From Chitinilyticum aquatile DSM 21506 (GTDB lineage: Bacteria; Pseudomonadota; Gammaproteobacteria; Burkholderiales; Chitinibacteraceae), in assembly GCF_000430805.1 (NCBI RefSeq), contig NZ_AUMS01000007.1, positions 236,900 to 300,899 on the forward strand: 64,000 bases of DNA, read 5' to 3'. Below are positions 28,180 to 37,158 of this stretch, in pieces. The stretch's first letter is position 1. Each line of letters opens with the position of its first letter. Below the pieces are notes generated by a model. It was not told where the DNA came from, searched no databases, and saw only the letters and a program-made list of their open reading frames with translations. The position numbers and the translations under genes are program-made.

Positions 28180-29570
28180 ATGCCTTCTCCCTCGCGCTGC
28201 GCAATCTGCTGCGCAACCGCCGCCGCTCGCTGACCACGCTGCTGGCAATGATCATCGGCGCCTCGGCCATCCTGCTGTTCGGTGGCTACAGCCGCAATAT
28301 CGATCTGGGGCTGGAAACCGGCTTCGTGCGCGGCAGCGGGCATCTGCAGCTGCAGCACCGCGATTACTTCCTGTACGGCACGGGCAATCCGGCGGCCTAC
28401 GGCATCGCAGGCTATTCGCGCATCGTCACCGAGTTGCAGCGCGATCCGGTGCTGGCCCCCATGCTCAATGTCGTGACACCCAGCCTGAGCATCGGCGGCA
28501 TTGCCGGCAATTTCAACGCCGGCGTTTCGCGCACCGTGTTCGGTTCCGGCGTCGATGTGGCCGGGCAGAACACGCTCTATCAGTGGAACGATTACGGCTT
28601 TCCGGGCGTGGGCAAGACCTCGCCGCTGACCGGCAGCAGCGCCGATGCCGCGGTAATCGGCACCGGGGTCGCCCGTGTGCTGCAGCTGTGCGCGCCACTG
28701 CAGGTGAAGAATTGCCCGGCTGCACAAACAAGCACCCAAGATGCCGCACAGGGCACCGCTGCACCGGATGACATCGCGGCACTCTCGGCGCAGGAAGCCG
28801 GCCAGGGCGAACCGCAATCCGCCACGCGCATCGAGCTGCTGGCGGCCAACGCCCACGGCGCACCGAATGTGGCCGGGCTGAATGTCATCAAGGCCGAGGC
28901 CATGGGCGTGAAGGAATACGACGACATGGCCGTGCTGCTGCACCTCGAAAAAGCCCAGCAGCTGATTTACGGCAAGGAAGACCCGAAGGTCACCGCCATC
29001 GTGCTGCAGCTGAAACACACCAGCCAGATGCCCGCCGCCCGGGCGCGACTGGCGGAGCTGCTCACCGGCCCGCTGCAGGGCTTCGACCTGGAAGTGCATG
29101 ACTTCGCCACGCTCAACCCGCAGTACGGGCAGATCACCGGCATGTTTGCCGCGATTCTGGGCTTCATTGCCATCCTGATCGGAGGCATCGTCCTCTTCAC
29201 AGTCAGCAACACCATGAGCATGGCGGTGGTCGAGCGCACGGTGGAAATCGGCACGCTGCGCGCCATGGGCCTGCGCCGTGTCGGCATCCGGCGGCTGTTT
29301 GTCTGCGAAGGCCTGCTGCTGGGGGCACTGGGGGCGGTGCTGGGTGCGCTGGTGGCGCTGGCTCTGGCCTGGCTCATCAATCACGCCGGCCTGACCTGGC
29401 TGCCGCCGGGCAATGTGGAACCGGTGCCGCTGACAGTGCGCGTGTGGGGTGAGCCCGCCATGATCATCAAAACCGCCCTCGGCCTGATGCTGGTTGCCAC
29501 GCTGTCGGCCTGGTGGCCGGCACGGCGCGCGGCTCGGCTCGACATCGTCGATGCACTGCGCCATGTGTGA
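28176..29570 (+). CDS. FtsX/MacB-type ABC permease
   Basis: The 464-residue inner-membrane protein has one N-terminal membrane segment (about residues 20-40), a large periplasmic domain (about 45-325), and three C-terminal membrane segments in a typical FtsX domain (VVERTVEIGTLRAMGLRRVGIRRL near 350-375). The periplasmic part holds two nearby cysteines in LCAPLQVKNC, which could form a disulfide. This topology matches LolC/LolE and MacB. One ATPase and one permease suggest a homodimeric permease, unlike the usual LolCDE heterodimer. Cargo unknown. Confidence 0.9.
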
Positions 29571-29601
29571 CGCCCGGCATCAACAGCAAGACACGGACAA
29601 C

Positions 29602-29650
29602 GGGTATATGCCTGAATCGCTTTCAATAAAAAGGCTACAGGCCCATACCC
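29602..29650. repeat. 49-bp dispersed palindromic element, copy 7
   Basis: Both ends are perfect (GGGTAT and ATACCC); core ATCGCTTTCAATAAAAAGGCT. The variable arms GCCTGA and ACAGGC are also nearly complementary. It interrupts the Lol-like cassette between the permease and the next small gene. Confidence 0.85.
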
Positions 29651-29682
29651 AACATAATCAAACCGGTAACGGAGCAAACATC

Positions 29683-29865
29683 ATGAAACGCTTTCCCCTG
29701 CCCAGCCTGATCCTGATTCTGATAGGCGTATATTTTCTTGGCCACGAATTCGGCTGGTGGAGCGCCGCCCTGCTGTCGCACGGCTGGCCGCTGATCCTGA
29801 TTGCCGTGGGCGTCGCCGGCCTGCTGCGCCCGCAGCACGGCTGCAAGCCGCACCGGGAGGACTGA
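29683..29865 (+). CDS. Small two-helix membrane protein (LiaF-TM/DUF5668-like)
   Basis: The 60-residue protein has two hydrophobic segments (about 8-22 and 28-47) joined by GHEFGWWSAALLSHGWPLILIAVG, the pattern of the LiaF transmembrane/DUF5668 family. A GGAG-type site precedes the ATG. The stop is three bases from the start of the LolA-like gene, so it is co-translated with it and may help anchor or regulate the cassette. Function unknown. Confidence 0.75.
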   Translation: MKRFPLPSLILILIGVYFLGHEFGWWSAALLSHGWPLILIAVGVAGLLRPQHGCKPHRED

Positions 29866-29868
29866 GCC

Positions 29869-30645
29869 ATGCGCCGCACCTTCGCCCCTCTGCTCGCAAG
29901 CCTCGCGCTGCTGGCCGGCCCGCTGCACGCCGCACCGGACGCCCAGCAACTGCTGGCCGCCAGCGACACGATCCGTAATCCGGACAAGCCCTTCGGCCTG
30001 ACCACCACGCTGACCGAGTACCGCAATGGCAAGCAGGTGGACAGCAGCGCGCTGGCGATCTATTCGCGCGCCGATGATAAAAGCGGCCAGTTCCGCAGCC
30101 TGCTGCGCTTTGTGGCGCCGGCGCGCGATGCGGGCAAGCTGATGCTGAAAAACGGCAACGAGCTGTGGTTTCACGACCCGGCCAGCAAGGGCACCATCCG
30201 CATCTCGCCTCAGCAGCGGCTGCTCGGCCAGGCTGCCAATGGCGATGTGGTGACGGTGAACCTGTCGCTCGATTACCGCGCGGCCTATGGCGGCGAGGAA
30301 AGCATCCAGGATGGCGAGAAGCAGACGCGCACCAGCCAGAAGCTGAACCTGACGGCGAAAAATCCGGAAGTCACCTACCACCGCATCGAGCTGTGGCTGG
30401 ACGCCGGCAACCAGCGCCCGCTCAAGGCGAAGTTCTACTCGGAAAGCGACCGGCTGCTGAAAACCGCCTACTACCGCAAATACCAGAACGAGCTGGGCCG
30501 CGAGCGCCCGACCGAGACGGTGATCATCGACGGGCTGGACCCGAACTGGGTGACGGTGATGCGCTTCTCGGACTACGCCTGGAAGGACGTGCCGGAAAGC
30601 TGGCTGCAGCGCGACTACCTGCCGCGCTTCAAACCCGAAAACTGA
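29869..30645 (+). CDS. LolA-like outer-membrane lipoprotein-sorting protein
   Basis: The 258-residue precursor has a signal peptide (about residues 1-22, ending LHA). A LolA/LolB-like open beta-barrel fold follows, recognisable from the LLAASDTIRNPDKPFGLTTTLTEY start and LMLKNGNELWFHDP. Such periplasmic carriers hold acyl chains of lipoproteins or lipids in their cavity. Placed between an FtsX-type ABC permease and an outer-membrane barrel, it would shuttle the cargo across the periplasm. It is clearly not housekeeping LolA, being longer and in a different context. Cargo is unknown. Confidence 0.87.
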   Translation: MRRTFAPLLASLALLAGPLHAAPDAQQLLAASDTIRNPDKPFGLTTTLTEYRNGKQVDSSALAIYSRADDKSGQFRSLLRFVAPARDAGKLMLKNGNELWFHDPASKGTIRISPQQRLLGQAANGDVVTVNLSLDYRAAYGGEESIQDGEKQTRTSQKLNLTAKNPEVTYHRIELWLDAGNQRPLKAKFYSESDRLLKTAYYRKYQNELGRERPTETVIIDGLDPNWVTVMRFSDYAWKDVPESWLQRDYLPRFKPEN

Positions 30646-30659
30646 CCCGGAATCCGGCC

Positions 30660-31868
30660 ATGCGCACCCTGCTCCGCCCCGCCCTGCTGCTGTCGCTGCC
30701 CACCGGCGTGATGAGCTTTGCCCTGCCGCTGTACGCGCACAGTCTGGGCGCAAGCCCGCTGCAGATCGGCGTGTACTTCACGCTCCTCGGCGGGGTGATG
30801 CTGCTGTGCCGGCCGCTCTTCGGCATCTGGATGGATCGCGGCCACAAGCCGGCGTTCTTTGTCGCCGGCGCGGCTTGCCAGACGCTGGCCTTGCTGGTGT
30901 ATGCCGGCTCGCAGCAGATGAGCATGCTGTATCTGGCGGCAGTGCTGGCCGGCCTTGCCACTTCGCTGTGCTGGACAGCAGCGTACGCGCTGGCAGCCGG
31001 GAATGGGGCGCACAGCGGCGAAGCGATGGGACAGATCGACAGCGCCGTGGCGCGGGGGGCGCTGATCGGCGCGATTCCGGCCTTCAACGTGGTCGGCTTC
31101 TTCACGCTGGAGCGCAGCTGGCAGCCGCTGATGCTGGTGTTTGCCGCGGCGGCGCTGCTGGCCACCTGGCTTGCCAGCCGCGCGGCGTACGAGCTGAAGC
31201 GGGATCCTGGCCAGCCACGTGAAGCAGCGTCCGGCATTGCCCAGACCGCACACCTCCCCACTGCGCCGGCCGGGCTGTGGCCACTGCTGCTGCTCGTGCT
31301 GCTCACCTGCACCTCGACAGCCATGCTGCTGCCGGTGCTGACCATCTTTCTGGCCGAGAAGTTTGCCGCCAGCTCATCGACCATTGCCGCGGCCTATATC
31401 CCGGCAGCGCTGGTGTTCAGCCTGCTGCCGGCTTACACCGGCAGGCTGGCCGACCGCGTGGGCAGCCGCTGGCCGATGAGTGGCGGCCTGCTGCTGATGG
31501 CGCTGTGTTCGCTGGCGATTCCGCTGGCGGGCAGCCTGTGGCTGCTGATCGGCCTGTGGGTAATGGAAGCGGTGGGTGCGGCGCTGGCCGGCCCGGCAGA
31601 GCGCAAGCTCGTCGGCATCGCCGGGGGCGAGGCCAGAGGTCGTGTGTTCGGGCTCTACACCATGCTGACCGGGCTGGCAGCGGCAATCGGCCCCCTGCTG
31701 GGTGGCCTGGCCTACCAGCAGTTCGGGCCGGGCATTCCCTTCATCGCCAACGGCATCGTCCTGCTGCTGGCAAGTACCCTGCTGTGGCGGCTGCGGCTGC
31801 CGGATGGTCAGCCAGCGCCCGAGGCGGCGCAACTGCAGGCACCTGTAGCCGGCATGGCGGCAAAATGA
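30660..31868 (+). CDS. Major facilitator superfamily transporter
   Basis: The 402-residue inner-membrane protein has about twelve hydrophobic helices with the first cytosolic loop motif FGIWMDRGHK and the matching second-half motif TGRLADRVGSRWP. Substrate is unknown. The ATG at 30660 lies 14 bases after the LolA-like gene; the reading frame upstream of it is a shadow of that gene. Its place inside the Lol-like cassette suggests either a flippase-like step or a simple neighbour. Confidence 0.88.
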   Translation: MRTLLRPALLLSLPTGVMSFALPLYAHSLGASPLQIGVYFTLLGGVMLLCRPLFGIWMDRGHKPAFFVAGAACQTLALLVYAGSQQMSMLYLAAVLAGLATSLCWTAAYALAAGNGAHSGEAMGQIDSAVARGALIGAIPAFNVVGFFTLERSWQPLMLVFAAAALLATWLASRAAYELKRDPGQPREAASGIAQTAHLPTAPAGLWPLLLLVLLTCTSTAMLLPVLTIFLAEKFAASSSTIAAAYIPAALVFSLLPAYTGRLADRVGSRWPMSGGLLLMALCSLAIPLAGSLWLLIGLWVMEAVGAALAGPAERKLVGIAGGEARGRVFGLYTMLTGLAAAIGPLLGGLAYQQFGPGIPFIANGIVLLLASTLLWRLRLPDGQPAPEAAQLQAPVAGMAAK

Positions 31869-31901
31869 AAAGGTGGCAGCAGTGCAACAAGGCAAAACAC
31901 T

Positions 31902-31950
31902 GGGTATGCGTATGCGACCATTTGAAATAAAAGGCATCACGGCAATACAT
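31902..31950. repeat. 49-bp dispersed palindromic element, copy 8 (overlaps coding start)
   Basis: Perfect GGGTAT left end, core GACCATTTGAAATAAAAGGCA, right end ATACAT. It keeps the exact 49-bp length. Unlike all other copies, its sequence is read through by the outer-membrane protein frame, and it contains the only two in-frame ATG codons available upstream of the signal peptide. Confidence 0.78.
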
Positions 31951-33219
31951 GGCACCGTATCAATCAGCGCCCTGCCCTGCAGCCTGCTGCTGGCCCTGCT
32001 GGCCAGTGCGCCAGCCACCGCCAGCGAATTGCCGGGCGAGCTGGATGCACTGGAGCTGGCCGATGCCGCCCTGCAGCCTGTCGCCAGCGCGCGCGACTGG
32101 CAATTCTTCGCCGAGCTGGCCGCTGGCGGGCAGGATCAGCGCACCAGCGGCTGGGAGGCCGAGCAGCGCCTTTCCCTCGACCTGAATGCGGACATCCGCT
32201 TCGCCCCCGGCTGGCGCGCCGTGCTGTCCGACCGGCTCGATCTGGGCTGGACCGGCACGCTGGATGACGACAGCCAGGTCAATACGCTGCGCGAAGCGTA
32301 TGTGAGCTGGCAGCCGGGTGCGGCCCAGATTTACGACCTGGGCCGCGTCAACCTGCGCAGCGGCGTTGCGATGGGCTTCAACCCCAGTGATTTCTTCAAG
32401 GCCGGCGCCCTGCGCTCGGTGACCTCCGTCGCCCCGGCCAGCCTGCGCGAAAACCGGCTTGGCACCGGCATGCTGCGCGGGCAGTGGCTGTGGGATGGCG
32501 GCGGCATCAGCGCGGTGTATTCACCCAAACTGGGTGACCAGCGCAGCAGCGCTCCTTTCAGCACGGATTTCGGCGCCAGCAACCCGCGCGAGCGTGGGCT
32601 GCTGGTGTTCAGCCAGGCCATGACCGACTGGCTGAACCCGCAATGGCTGATCTTCAGCGAAGCAGGCCAGAGCCCGCAATTCGGCCTGAACCTGAGCATT
32701 CTGGCTTCTGACGCCTCCGTGCTGTATCTGGAATATGCCGGCGGACGAGCAGCCAGCCAGATCGACCGCGCCCTGGGCCTGGCCGGCGCGAAATCCTTCC
32801 AGTCGCAACTGGCCACGGGCCTGACACACACCTTCCCCAACAAGCTGAGCCTGAGCGTCGAATACCAGTACAGCAGCGCCGCCCCCGCTGCGGCGCAGTG
32901 GCATGCCCTGCAGCAGAACGGGCAGGATTACGGCCGCTACCGCGCCTGGGCCGGCACCATGCAGGCGCTGACCACGCAGCAGGCGCTGTTCACGTATGCC
33001 AGCTGGCAGGATTTTCCGCTGGCGCGCAGCGAACTGGCGGCGATGCTGCGCCATGACCTGACGGACAGCAGCAGCATGCTGTGGCTGCAGGGCATACAGC
33101 ATTTCGAGCAAGCCGACCTGATCGCACAATGGCAGTACAATCAGGGCTCGGCGCGCAGCGTGTACGGCGCGGGCCCCGCGCGGCAGAGTTTCCAGCTCAT
33201 GCTGCGCTATTATTTCTGA
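31906..33219 (+). CDS. Outer-membrane beta-barrel protein of the Lol-like cassette
   Basis: The product, about 437 residues, has a signal peptide (SISALPCSLLLALLASAPATASE) and alternating strands, and ends in MLRYYF, the aromatic C-terminal signature recognised by the Bam machinery. An early segment DLGRVNLRSGVAMGFNPSDFFK and many aromatic girdles fit a barrel of about 14-16 strands. Start choice is difficult: the only in-frame ATGs (31906, 31912) lie inside a 49-bp repeat; GTG codons at 31873 and 31882 are alternatives. I favour ATG 31906. It would be the outer-membrane end point of the Lol-like route. Family not named. Confidence 0.78.
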   Translation: MRMRPFEIKGITAIHGTVSISALPCSLLLALLASAPATASELPGELDALELADAALQPVASARDWQFFAELAAGGQDQRTSGWEAEQRLSLDLNADIRFAPGWRAVLSDRLDLGWTGTLDDDSQVNTLREAYVSWQPGAAQIYDLGRVNLRSGVAMGFNPSDFFKAGALRSVTSVAPASLRENRLGTGMLRGQWLWDGGGISAVYSPKLGDQRSSAPFSTDFGASNPRERGLLVFSQAMTDWLNPQWLIFSEAGQSPQFGLNLSILASDASVLYLEYAGGRAASQIDRALGLAGAKSFQSQLATGLTHTFPNKLSLSVEYQYSSAAPAAAQWHALQQNGQDYGRYRAWAGTMQALTTQQALFTYASWQDFPLARSELAAMLRHDLTDSSSMLWLQGIQHFEQADLIAQWQYNQGSARSVYGAGPARQSFQLMLRYYF

Positions 33220-33259
33220 GCCACCCATGCCTGTTAGCAAATCAGCCTGAATCACGACC

Positions 33260-34312
33260 ATGCCCGCAAACCTTCTGCCCTGCGACGAACGTCTGTACTG
33301 GCTGCGCAATCTCGGCATCCTGCTGCTGGTGAATACGCTGATCGGCGCACTGGAAGTGCTGCTTGATCCGGGTATGTCCTTGCTGGATGCCATGCTGCTT
33401 GCGCACAGCATCGGCCTGTCGCTCTGGACGCTGAACATCCTTTTCAGCAGGCTGGCCGGCCATCGTCTGCTGCTGGCCTGGCGCCTGCTGCTGATTGTGC
33501 CGCTGGGTGTGATGTGCGGTTTTTTTCTGTCCAGCGCACTCGGTGGTCCTGACGTGTTTGCCCACCTGCAGGCGCAGCCCGAACGACTGTGGCGCATTCT
33601 GGCTTCCTCACTGCTGATCGGCCTGGCCGCAACCGCCTTTTTCGTGCTGCTCTACCGCCTGCACGCCTCGACGCTGGCGCTGGCGACCGAGCAGAAAAAA
33701 GCCGCCGAACTGAAGCAGGCCGAGACCGCCGCGCAATTGGCCATGCTGCAGGCGCAGATCGAGCCACATTTCCTCTTCAATACGCTCGCCAATGTGCAAA
33801 GCCTGATCGAACGCGATCCGCCGCTGGCGCGCACGATGCTCGAACACCTGAACGACTACCTCCGCGCCACGCTGGGCCGCACACGCAGCAAGCACACCAC
33901 GCTGGGCGACGAGCTGGCCTTGCTGGAAGCCCTGCTCGCCATCATCCGCATCCGCCTGGGCGAACGCCTGAACTACCGCATCGACGTGCCTGACGAACTG
34001 CGCGACGCCAGCCTGCCGCCGCTGCTGCTGCAGCCGCTGGTGGAAAACGCCATCGAACACGGCATCGAGCCTTCGCTGGCCGGCGGCACCATCACCATTG
34101 CCGCGCGCAGTGACAATGGCCGGCTGCAGCTGAGCGTGTCCGACACCGGCATCGGTTTGACTGCTGCGCCGGGCAACGGCGTGGGGCTCGCCAATGTGCG
34201 CCAGCGCCTCGCCAGCCTCTACGGCGACGCGGGCCAGCTGCAGCTGCACGCCAACAGCCCCAGCGGCGTGCGCGCCGAACTGCATCTGCCACTCATTCTG
34301 GAAACCCGCTGA
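33260..34312 (+). CDS. LytS-type sensor histidine kinase
   Basis: The 350-residue kinase has four hydrophobic segments in residues 15-135, a short coiled linker, and a His_kinase domain with the acceptor histidine H170 in QIEPHFLFNTLANVQSL. The HATPase domain follows (LLQPLVENAIEHGI, SDTGIGL, GVGLANVRQRL). This is the AlgZ/LytS family, which pairs with LytTR regulators. The partner gene begins one base after the stop. The pair follows the Lol-like cassette directly and probably controls it; that is inference. Confidence 0.92.
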   Translation: MPANLLPCDERLYWLRNLGILLLVNTLIGALEVLLDPGMSLLDAMLLAHSIGLSLWTLNILFSRLAGHRLLLAWRLLLIVPLGVMCGFFLSSALGGPDVFAHLQAQPERLWRILASSLLIGLAATAFFVLLYRLHASTLALATEQKKAAELKQAETAAQLAMLQAQIEPHFLFNTLANVQSLIERDPPLARTMLEHLNDYLRATLGRTRSKHTTLGDELALLEALLAIIRIRLGERLNYRIDVPDELRDASLPPLLLQPLVENAIEHGIEPSLAGGTITIAARSDNGRLQLSVSDTGIGLTAAPGNGVGLANVRQRLASLYGDAGQLQLHANSPSGVRAELHLPLILETR

Positions 34313-34313
34313 C

Positions 34314-35051
34314 ATGCCGACCGCACTGCTTGCCGACGACGAAGAACACCTGAGTGCCCACCTGCAGGCGCGGCTGAACCAGCTCTGGCCGGATTTGCAG
34401 ATCGTCGCGCTGGCGCGCAACGGCGTCGAAGCACTGGCCGAGCTGAACCGCCACCAGCCGGACTACGCCTTTCTCGACATCCGCATGCCGGGGCTGACCG
34501 GCCTGCAGGTCGCGCAGGCAGCGAAACTCACCCGCGTGATTTTTGTCACCGCCTTTGACGAATACGCACTGGCCGCGTTTGACGCCTCGGCCGTCGATTA
34601 CCTGCTCAAGCCGGTCAGCGATTCACGGCTGCTGCAGTGCATCAGCCGCCTGCAGGCCAGCAATCAGCCACAACAGTCCGCCCCCGACCTGGGCACGGTA
34701 TTCGAGCAGCTCGCGCAGCCCAATGCCACCCTCACCTGGCTCACCGTGGGGCTGGCCGACACCACGCGGCTGGTGCACATCGACGAGGTGCTCTACTTCC
34801 AGGCCACCGACAAGTACACCGAAGTCGTCACCGCGCACGAACGCCACCTGATCCGCACGCCGCTGAAGCAACTGCTGCCGCAGCTCGACGCCAGCCGCTT
34901 TGCGCAAATCCATCGCAGCACGCTGGTCTGCCTCGCTGCGATCAGCCGCATCGAGCGCGACCTGCTCGGCCGCCACCTCGTCCACCTGAAAGACCGCCCG
35001 GAAACGCTGAGCCTGAGCCGCAGCTACGCGGGGCAGTTCAGGCAGATGTGA
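34314..35051 (+). CDS. LytTR-family response regulator
   Basis: The 245-residue regulator has a receiver domain with acidic pocket D8/D9, phospho-acceptor D55 (AFLDIRMPGL) and the lysine in LLKPV, followed by a LytTR DNA-binding domain (about 140-240, FQATDKYTEVV and RIHRSTLVCL-like strand). AlgR is the best-known relative. It is encoded one base after the LytS-type kinase, forming a two-component pair. Target sites were not identified; LytTR proteins usually bind direct repeats rather than palindromes. Confidence 0.92.
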   Translation: MPTALLADDEEHLSAHLQARLNQLWPDLQIVALARNGVEALAELNRHQPDYAFLDIRMPGLTGLQVAQAAKLTRVIFVTAFDEYALAAFDASAVDYLLKPVSDSRLLQCISRLQASNQPQQSAPDLGTVFEQLAQPNATLTWLTVGLADTTRLVHIDEVLYFQATDKYTEVVTAHERHLIRTPLKQLLPQLDASRFAQIHRSTLVCLAAISRIERDLLGRHLVHLKDRPETLSLSRSYAGQFRQM

Positions 35052-35083
35052 GCAGGCAGAACGGCTCGGCAAACGGTAATAAT

Positions 35084-35178
35084 CGTCGTTCCCGCGCAAG
35101 CGGGAACCCAGCAAAACCGTGTGGGTACTGGATGCCCGCCTTGACCGAAGGGAATCCCCGTGGGACGCGGGCATGACG
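35084..35178. repeat. dRS3/BIME-like double-hairpin repeat
   Basis: GTTCCCGC pairs with GCGGGAAC across GCAA (35088-35107), and ATGCCCGC at 35132 pairs with GCGGGCAT at 35167, with CGTC and GACG at the outer ends. This layout matches the Neisseria dRS3-type repeat and similar units scattered in many beta- and gammaproteobacteria. It lies downstream of the LytTR gene and may stabilise or terminate its transcript. Confidence 0.7.
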
Positions 35179-35209
35179 TGCGGAGAAGTCTTGCTAATCA
35201 GAAAACCGC

Positions 35210-35268
35210 AAGCCCAAGGCAGAGACGCAGAGCAGCAGCGTTGTGCCTTTCCTCTGCGTTGAAGGCTT
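35210..35268. repeat. Hairpin repeat with GCAGAG/CTCTGC arms
   Basis: Nested arms AAGCC (35210) with GGCTT (35264) and CGCAGAG (35226) with CTCTGCG (35252) form a likely hairpin. Such CGCAGAG-containing units are common dispersed repeats in proteobacteria. No coding potential is seen between 35052 and 35310. Confidence 0.5.
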
Positions 35269-35310
35269 TTGACTGCATGCCCTGTGTGCGGGCCGGTTGA
35301 TCACACCCGA

Positions 35311-35664
35311 TCACACCAGCACCTGCCGGTTTTCATGGAAGAAGAGGTAAATCCCCGCTTCAATCTCCGGATCGACCATGGTTTCCGGGCGGCAGCCGTT
35401 CGGGCAGGCCAGTCGCGGCGTGGTACCGAAGAGGCGGCAGATGAGCGGCCGTTCGGCATAGACTTCGCAGCCGTGCTCGCCCAGATGCGGGCAGCTCAGC
35501 GCCTCCAGCGCCGCCTGGTGTTCCGCAGCGCTTTTGACCGGCAGGCGCGACATTTCCTCGCTGCTGGTCGTCACCGGCCCGCAGCAGTCATGGCAGCCGG
35601 GCTGGCAGGCAAACGCGGGAATGCGCGAGCGGAAAAAGCGGATTTGCTGGCTGGTGCTCGTCAT
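35311..35664 (-). CDS. YkgJ-family cysteine-cluster protein
   Basis: The 117-residue protein has the zinc- or iron-binding cysteine pattern of the YkgJ/UPF0153 family: FACQPGCHDCCGP, CPHLGEHGCEVYAERPLICRLFG and CPNGCRP. The cluster probably coordinates a metal; the function of the family is not established. It is monocistronic on the minus strand. Confidence 0.87.
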   Translation of the reverse strand: MTSTSQQIRFFRSRIPAFACQPGCHDCCGPVTTSSEEMSRLPVKSAAEHQAALEALSCPHLGEHGCEVYAERPLICRLFGTTPRLACPNGCRPETMVDPEIEAGIYLFFHENRQVLV

Positions 35665-35781
35665 GGCGGATTCCTTGCTATGGGGTATTGCGGGGCTGGC
35701 CTGTGCTTACTGGCGCACGGGGCGACCGGCGCAGGATGCGCGGCACCTGAAGCGCAACTCGGCAACATCAAATACACCACA

Positions 35782-35830
35782 GTGTATTGCCATGCAGCCA
35801 TTCATAAAAAAGGGCTGCAGACATATACCC
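35782..35830. repeat. 49-bp dispersed palindromic element, copy 9
   Basis: GTGTAT left end, core AGCCATTCATAAAAAAGGGCT, perfect ATACCC right end. The inner arms GCATG/GCAG extend the dyad slightly. It lies between two minus-strand genes. Confidence 0.83.
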
Positions 35831-35891
35831 GAAGCCAGATCACATGCATCAAGGCTACCGCCTGCCAGCCCAGACCGGCTGCGCACGGGTG

Positions 35892-36398
35892 TCAGCGCAC
35901 GCTGCCCAGCAGCTCGTCGAGTTTCGCCAGTGCATGCGCGACGGTCTGCGCACGGATGGCGCTGCGCTCGCCAGCAAAATGCCGGCATTCGGTAACGATG
36001 CCGCCGGGCGTCGCCCAGGCCAGCCAGACGGTGCCAACCGGTTTTTCCGGCGTGCCACCACTGGGGCCGGCGATGCCGGACACGGCGATACCCCATTGCG
36101 CACCGGCGCGTTCGCAGGCGCCCTGCGCCATCGCGGCGACCACCGGTTCGCTGACCGCCCCCAGCCCTTCGATAAAGGCGGCGGGTACATCGAGCATTTC
36201 ACTTTTGGCCTGATTGGAATACGTGACAAAGCCGCGTTCGAACCAGGCGGACGAGCCGCCGACCTCGGTCAGCGCGGCGGCAATCAGGCCGCCCGTGCAT
36301 GATTCGGCCGTGGTCACCGTCTGGCTGCGGGCGACGAGGCGGCTGCCGATGCGGGCAACCAGCGCCATCAGATCATCCGGTACGCTGTTGGTCTGCAT
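35892..36398 (-). CDS. pncC: Nicotinamide-nucleotide amidase (PncC/CinA C-terminal family)
   Basis: The 168-residue protein matches the CinA C-terminal domain: TAESCTGGLIAAALTEVGGSS, TYSNQAKSEML, and VSGIAGPSGGTPEKPVGTVWLAW. This enzyme deamidates NMN to nicotinate mononucleotide, returning the pyridine ring to NAD synthesis. The ATG at 36398 gives the usual family length and lies 7 bases after the orn stop with a GAGGCGG ribosome site; upstream ATGs would overlap orn. It likely forms an operon with orn. Confidence 0.9.
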   Translation of the reverse strand: MQTNSVPDDLMALVARIGSRLVARSQTVTTAESCTGGLIAAALTEVGGSSAWFERGFVTYSNQAKSEMLDVPAAFIEGLGAVSEPVVAAMAQGACERAGAQWGIAVSGIAGPSGGTPEKPVGTVWLAWATPGGIVTECRHFAGERSAIRAQTVAHALAKLDELLGSVR

Positions 36399-36405
36399 CG
36401 CCGCC

Positions 36406-36981
36406 TCACATGCCAATTTCATCGCTGCCCGGCTGGGGTACGCGCAGGAAGTTGGCACGGTAGAATTTCAGCTCGTCGATGGATTCGTAAATGTCGGCCA
36501 GCGCGGTGTGCTTGCCCTGCTTCTTGAACTGGCGGTGGATTTCCGGCGTCCAGCGCTTGCACAATTCCTTGAGCGTGGACACATCAAGATTGCGGTAGTG
36601 GAACCAGTCTTCCAGCTTCGGCATCCAGCGCGCCATGAAGCGGCGATCCTGGCAGATGCTGTTGCCGCACATCGGGCTGGTCAGGCGCGGCACATGTTCG
36701 CTGATGAAGGCCAGCGCGGCGGCTTCCACGTCGGCGGCGCTGAGCGTGGAGGCCTTCACGCGGTCGATCAGGCCGGAGCGACCATGCGTGCCCTTGTTCC
36801 ATTCATCCATCGCATCAAGCACCGCATCCGGCTGGTGCACGACCCAGGACGGGCTCTCGGCCACGGTGTTGAGATTGCCGTCGGTGATCACGATGGCAAG
36901 CTCGATGATCTTGTCGTTCTGCGGGTCGAGGCCGGTCATTTCCATGTCCAGCCAGATCAGGTTGTTCTGGTCTTGCGCCAT
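36406..36981 (-). CDS. orn: Oligoribonuclease
   Basis: The 191-residue DEDD exonuclease has D12 and E14 in [11 protein letters not shown], the central [11 protein letters not shown] region and the late HTALADI histidine/aspartate motif. Orn degrades 2-5-base RNAs, including pGpG from cyclic-di-GMP breakdown, and is usually essential in proteobacteria. The start at 36981 matches the known N-terminus; a longer frame upstream lacks support. The downstream pncC gene is probably co-transcribed. Confidence 0.96.
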   Translation of the reverse strand: MAQDQNNLIWLDMEMTGLDPQNDKIIELAIVITDGNLNTVAESPSWVVHQPDAVLDAMDEWNKGTHGRSGLIDRVKASTLSAADVEAAALAFISEHVPRLTSPMCGNSICQDRRFMARWMPKLEDWFHYRNLDVSTLKELCKRWTPEIHRQFKKQGKHTALADIYESIDELKFYRANFLRVPQPGSDEIGM

Positions 36982-37158
36982 TTCGCGCCTCCGGTAAGCC
37001 ATATTTGGATTCAAGGCGCGATGATACCTGAACCACCCGCCGAGCCAAGCCGGCACATCCCGACGGCGCAGTCTTGTCCGCCTATCAATACTGTCCATTG
37101 CCTTACACAAAAACTGCGCTATACCGGAAGCAACCATGTCCAGACAGCAGGCCGCATC

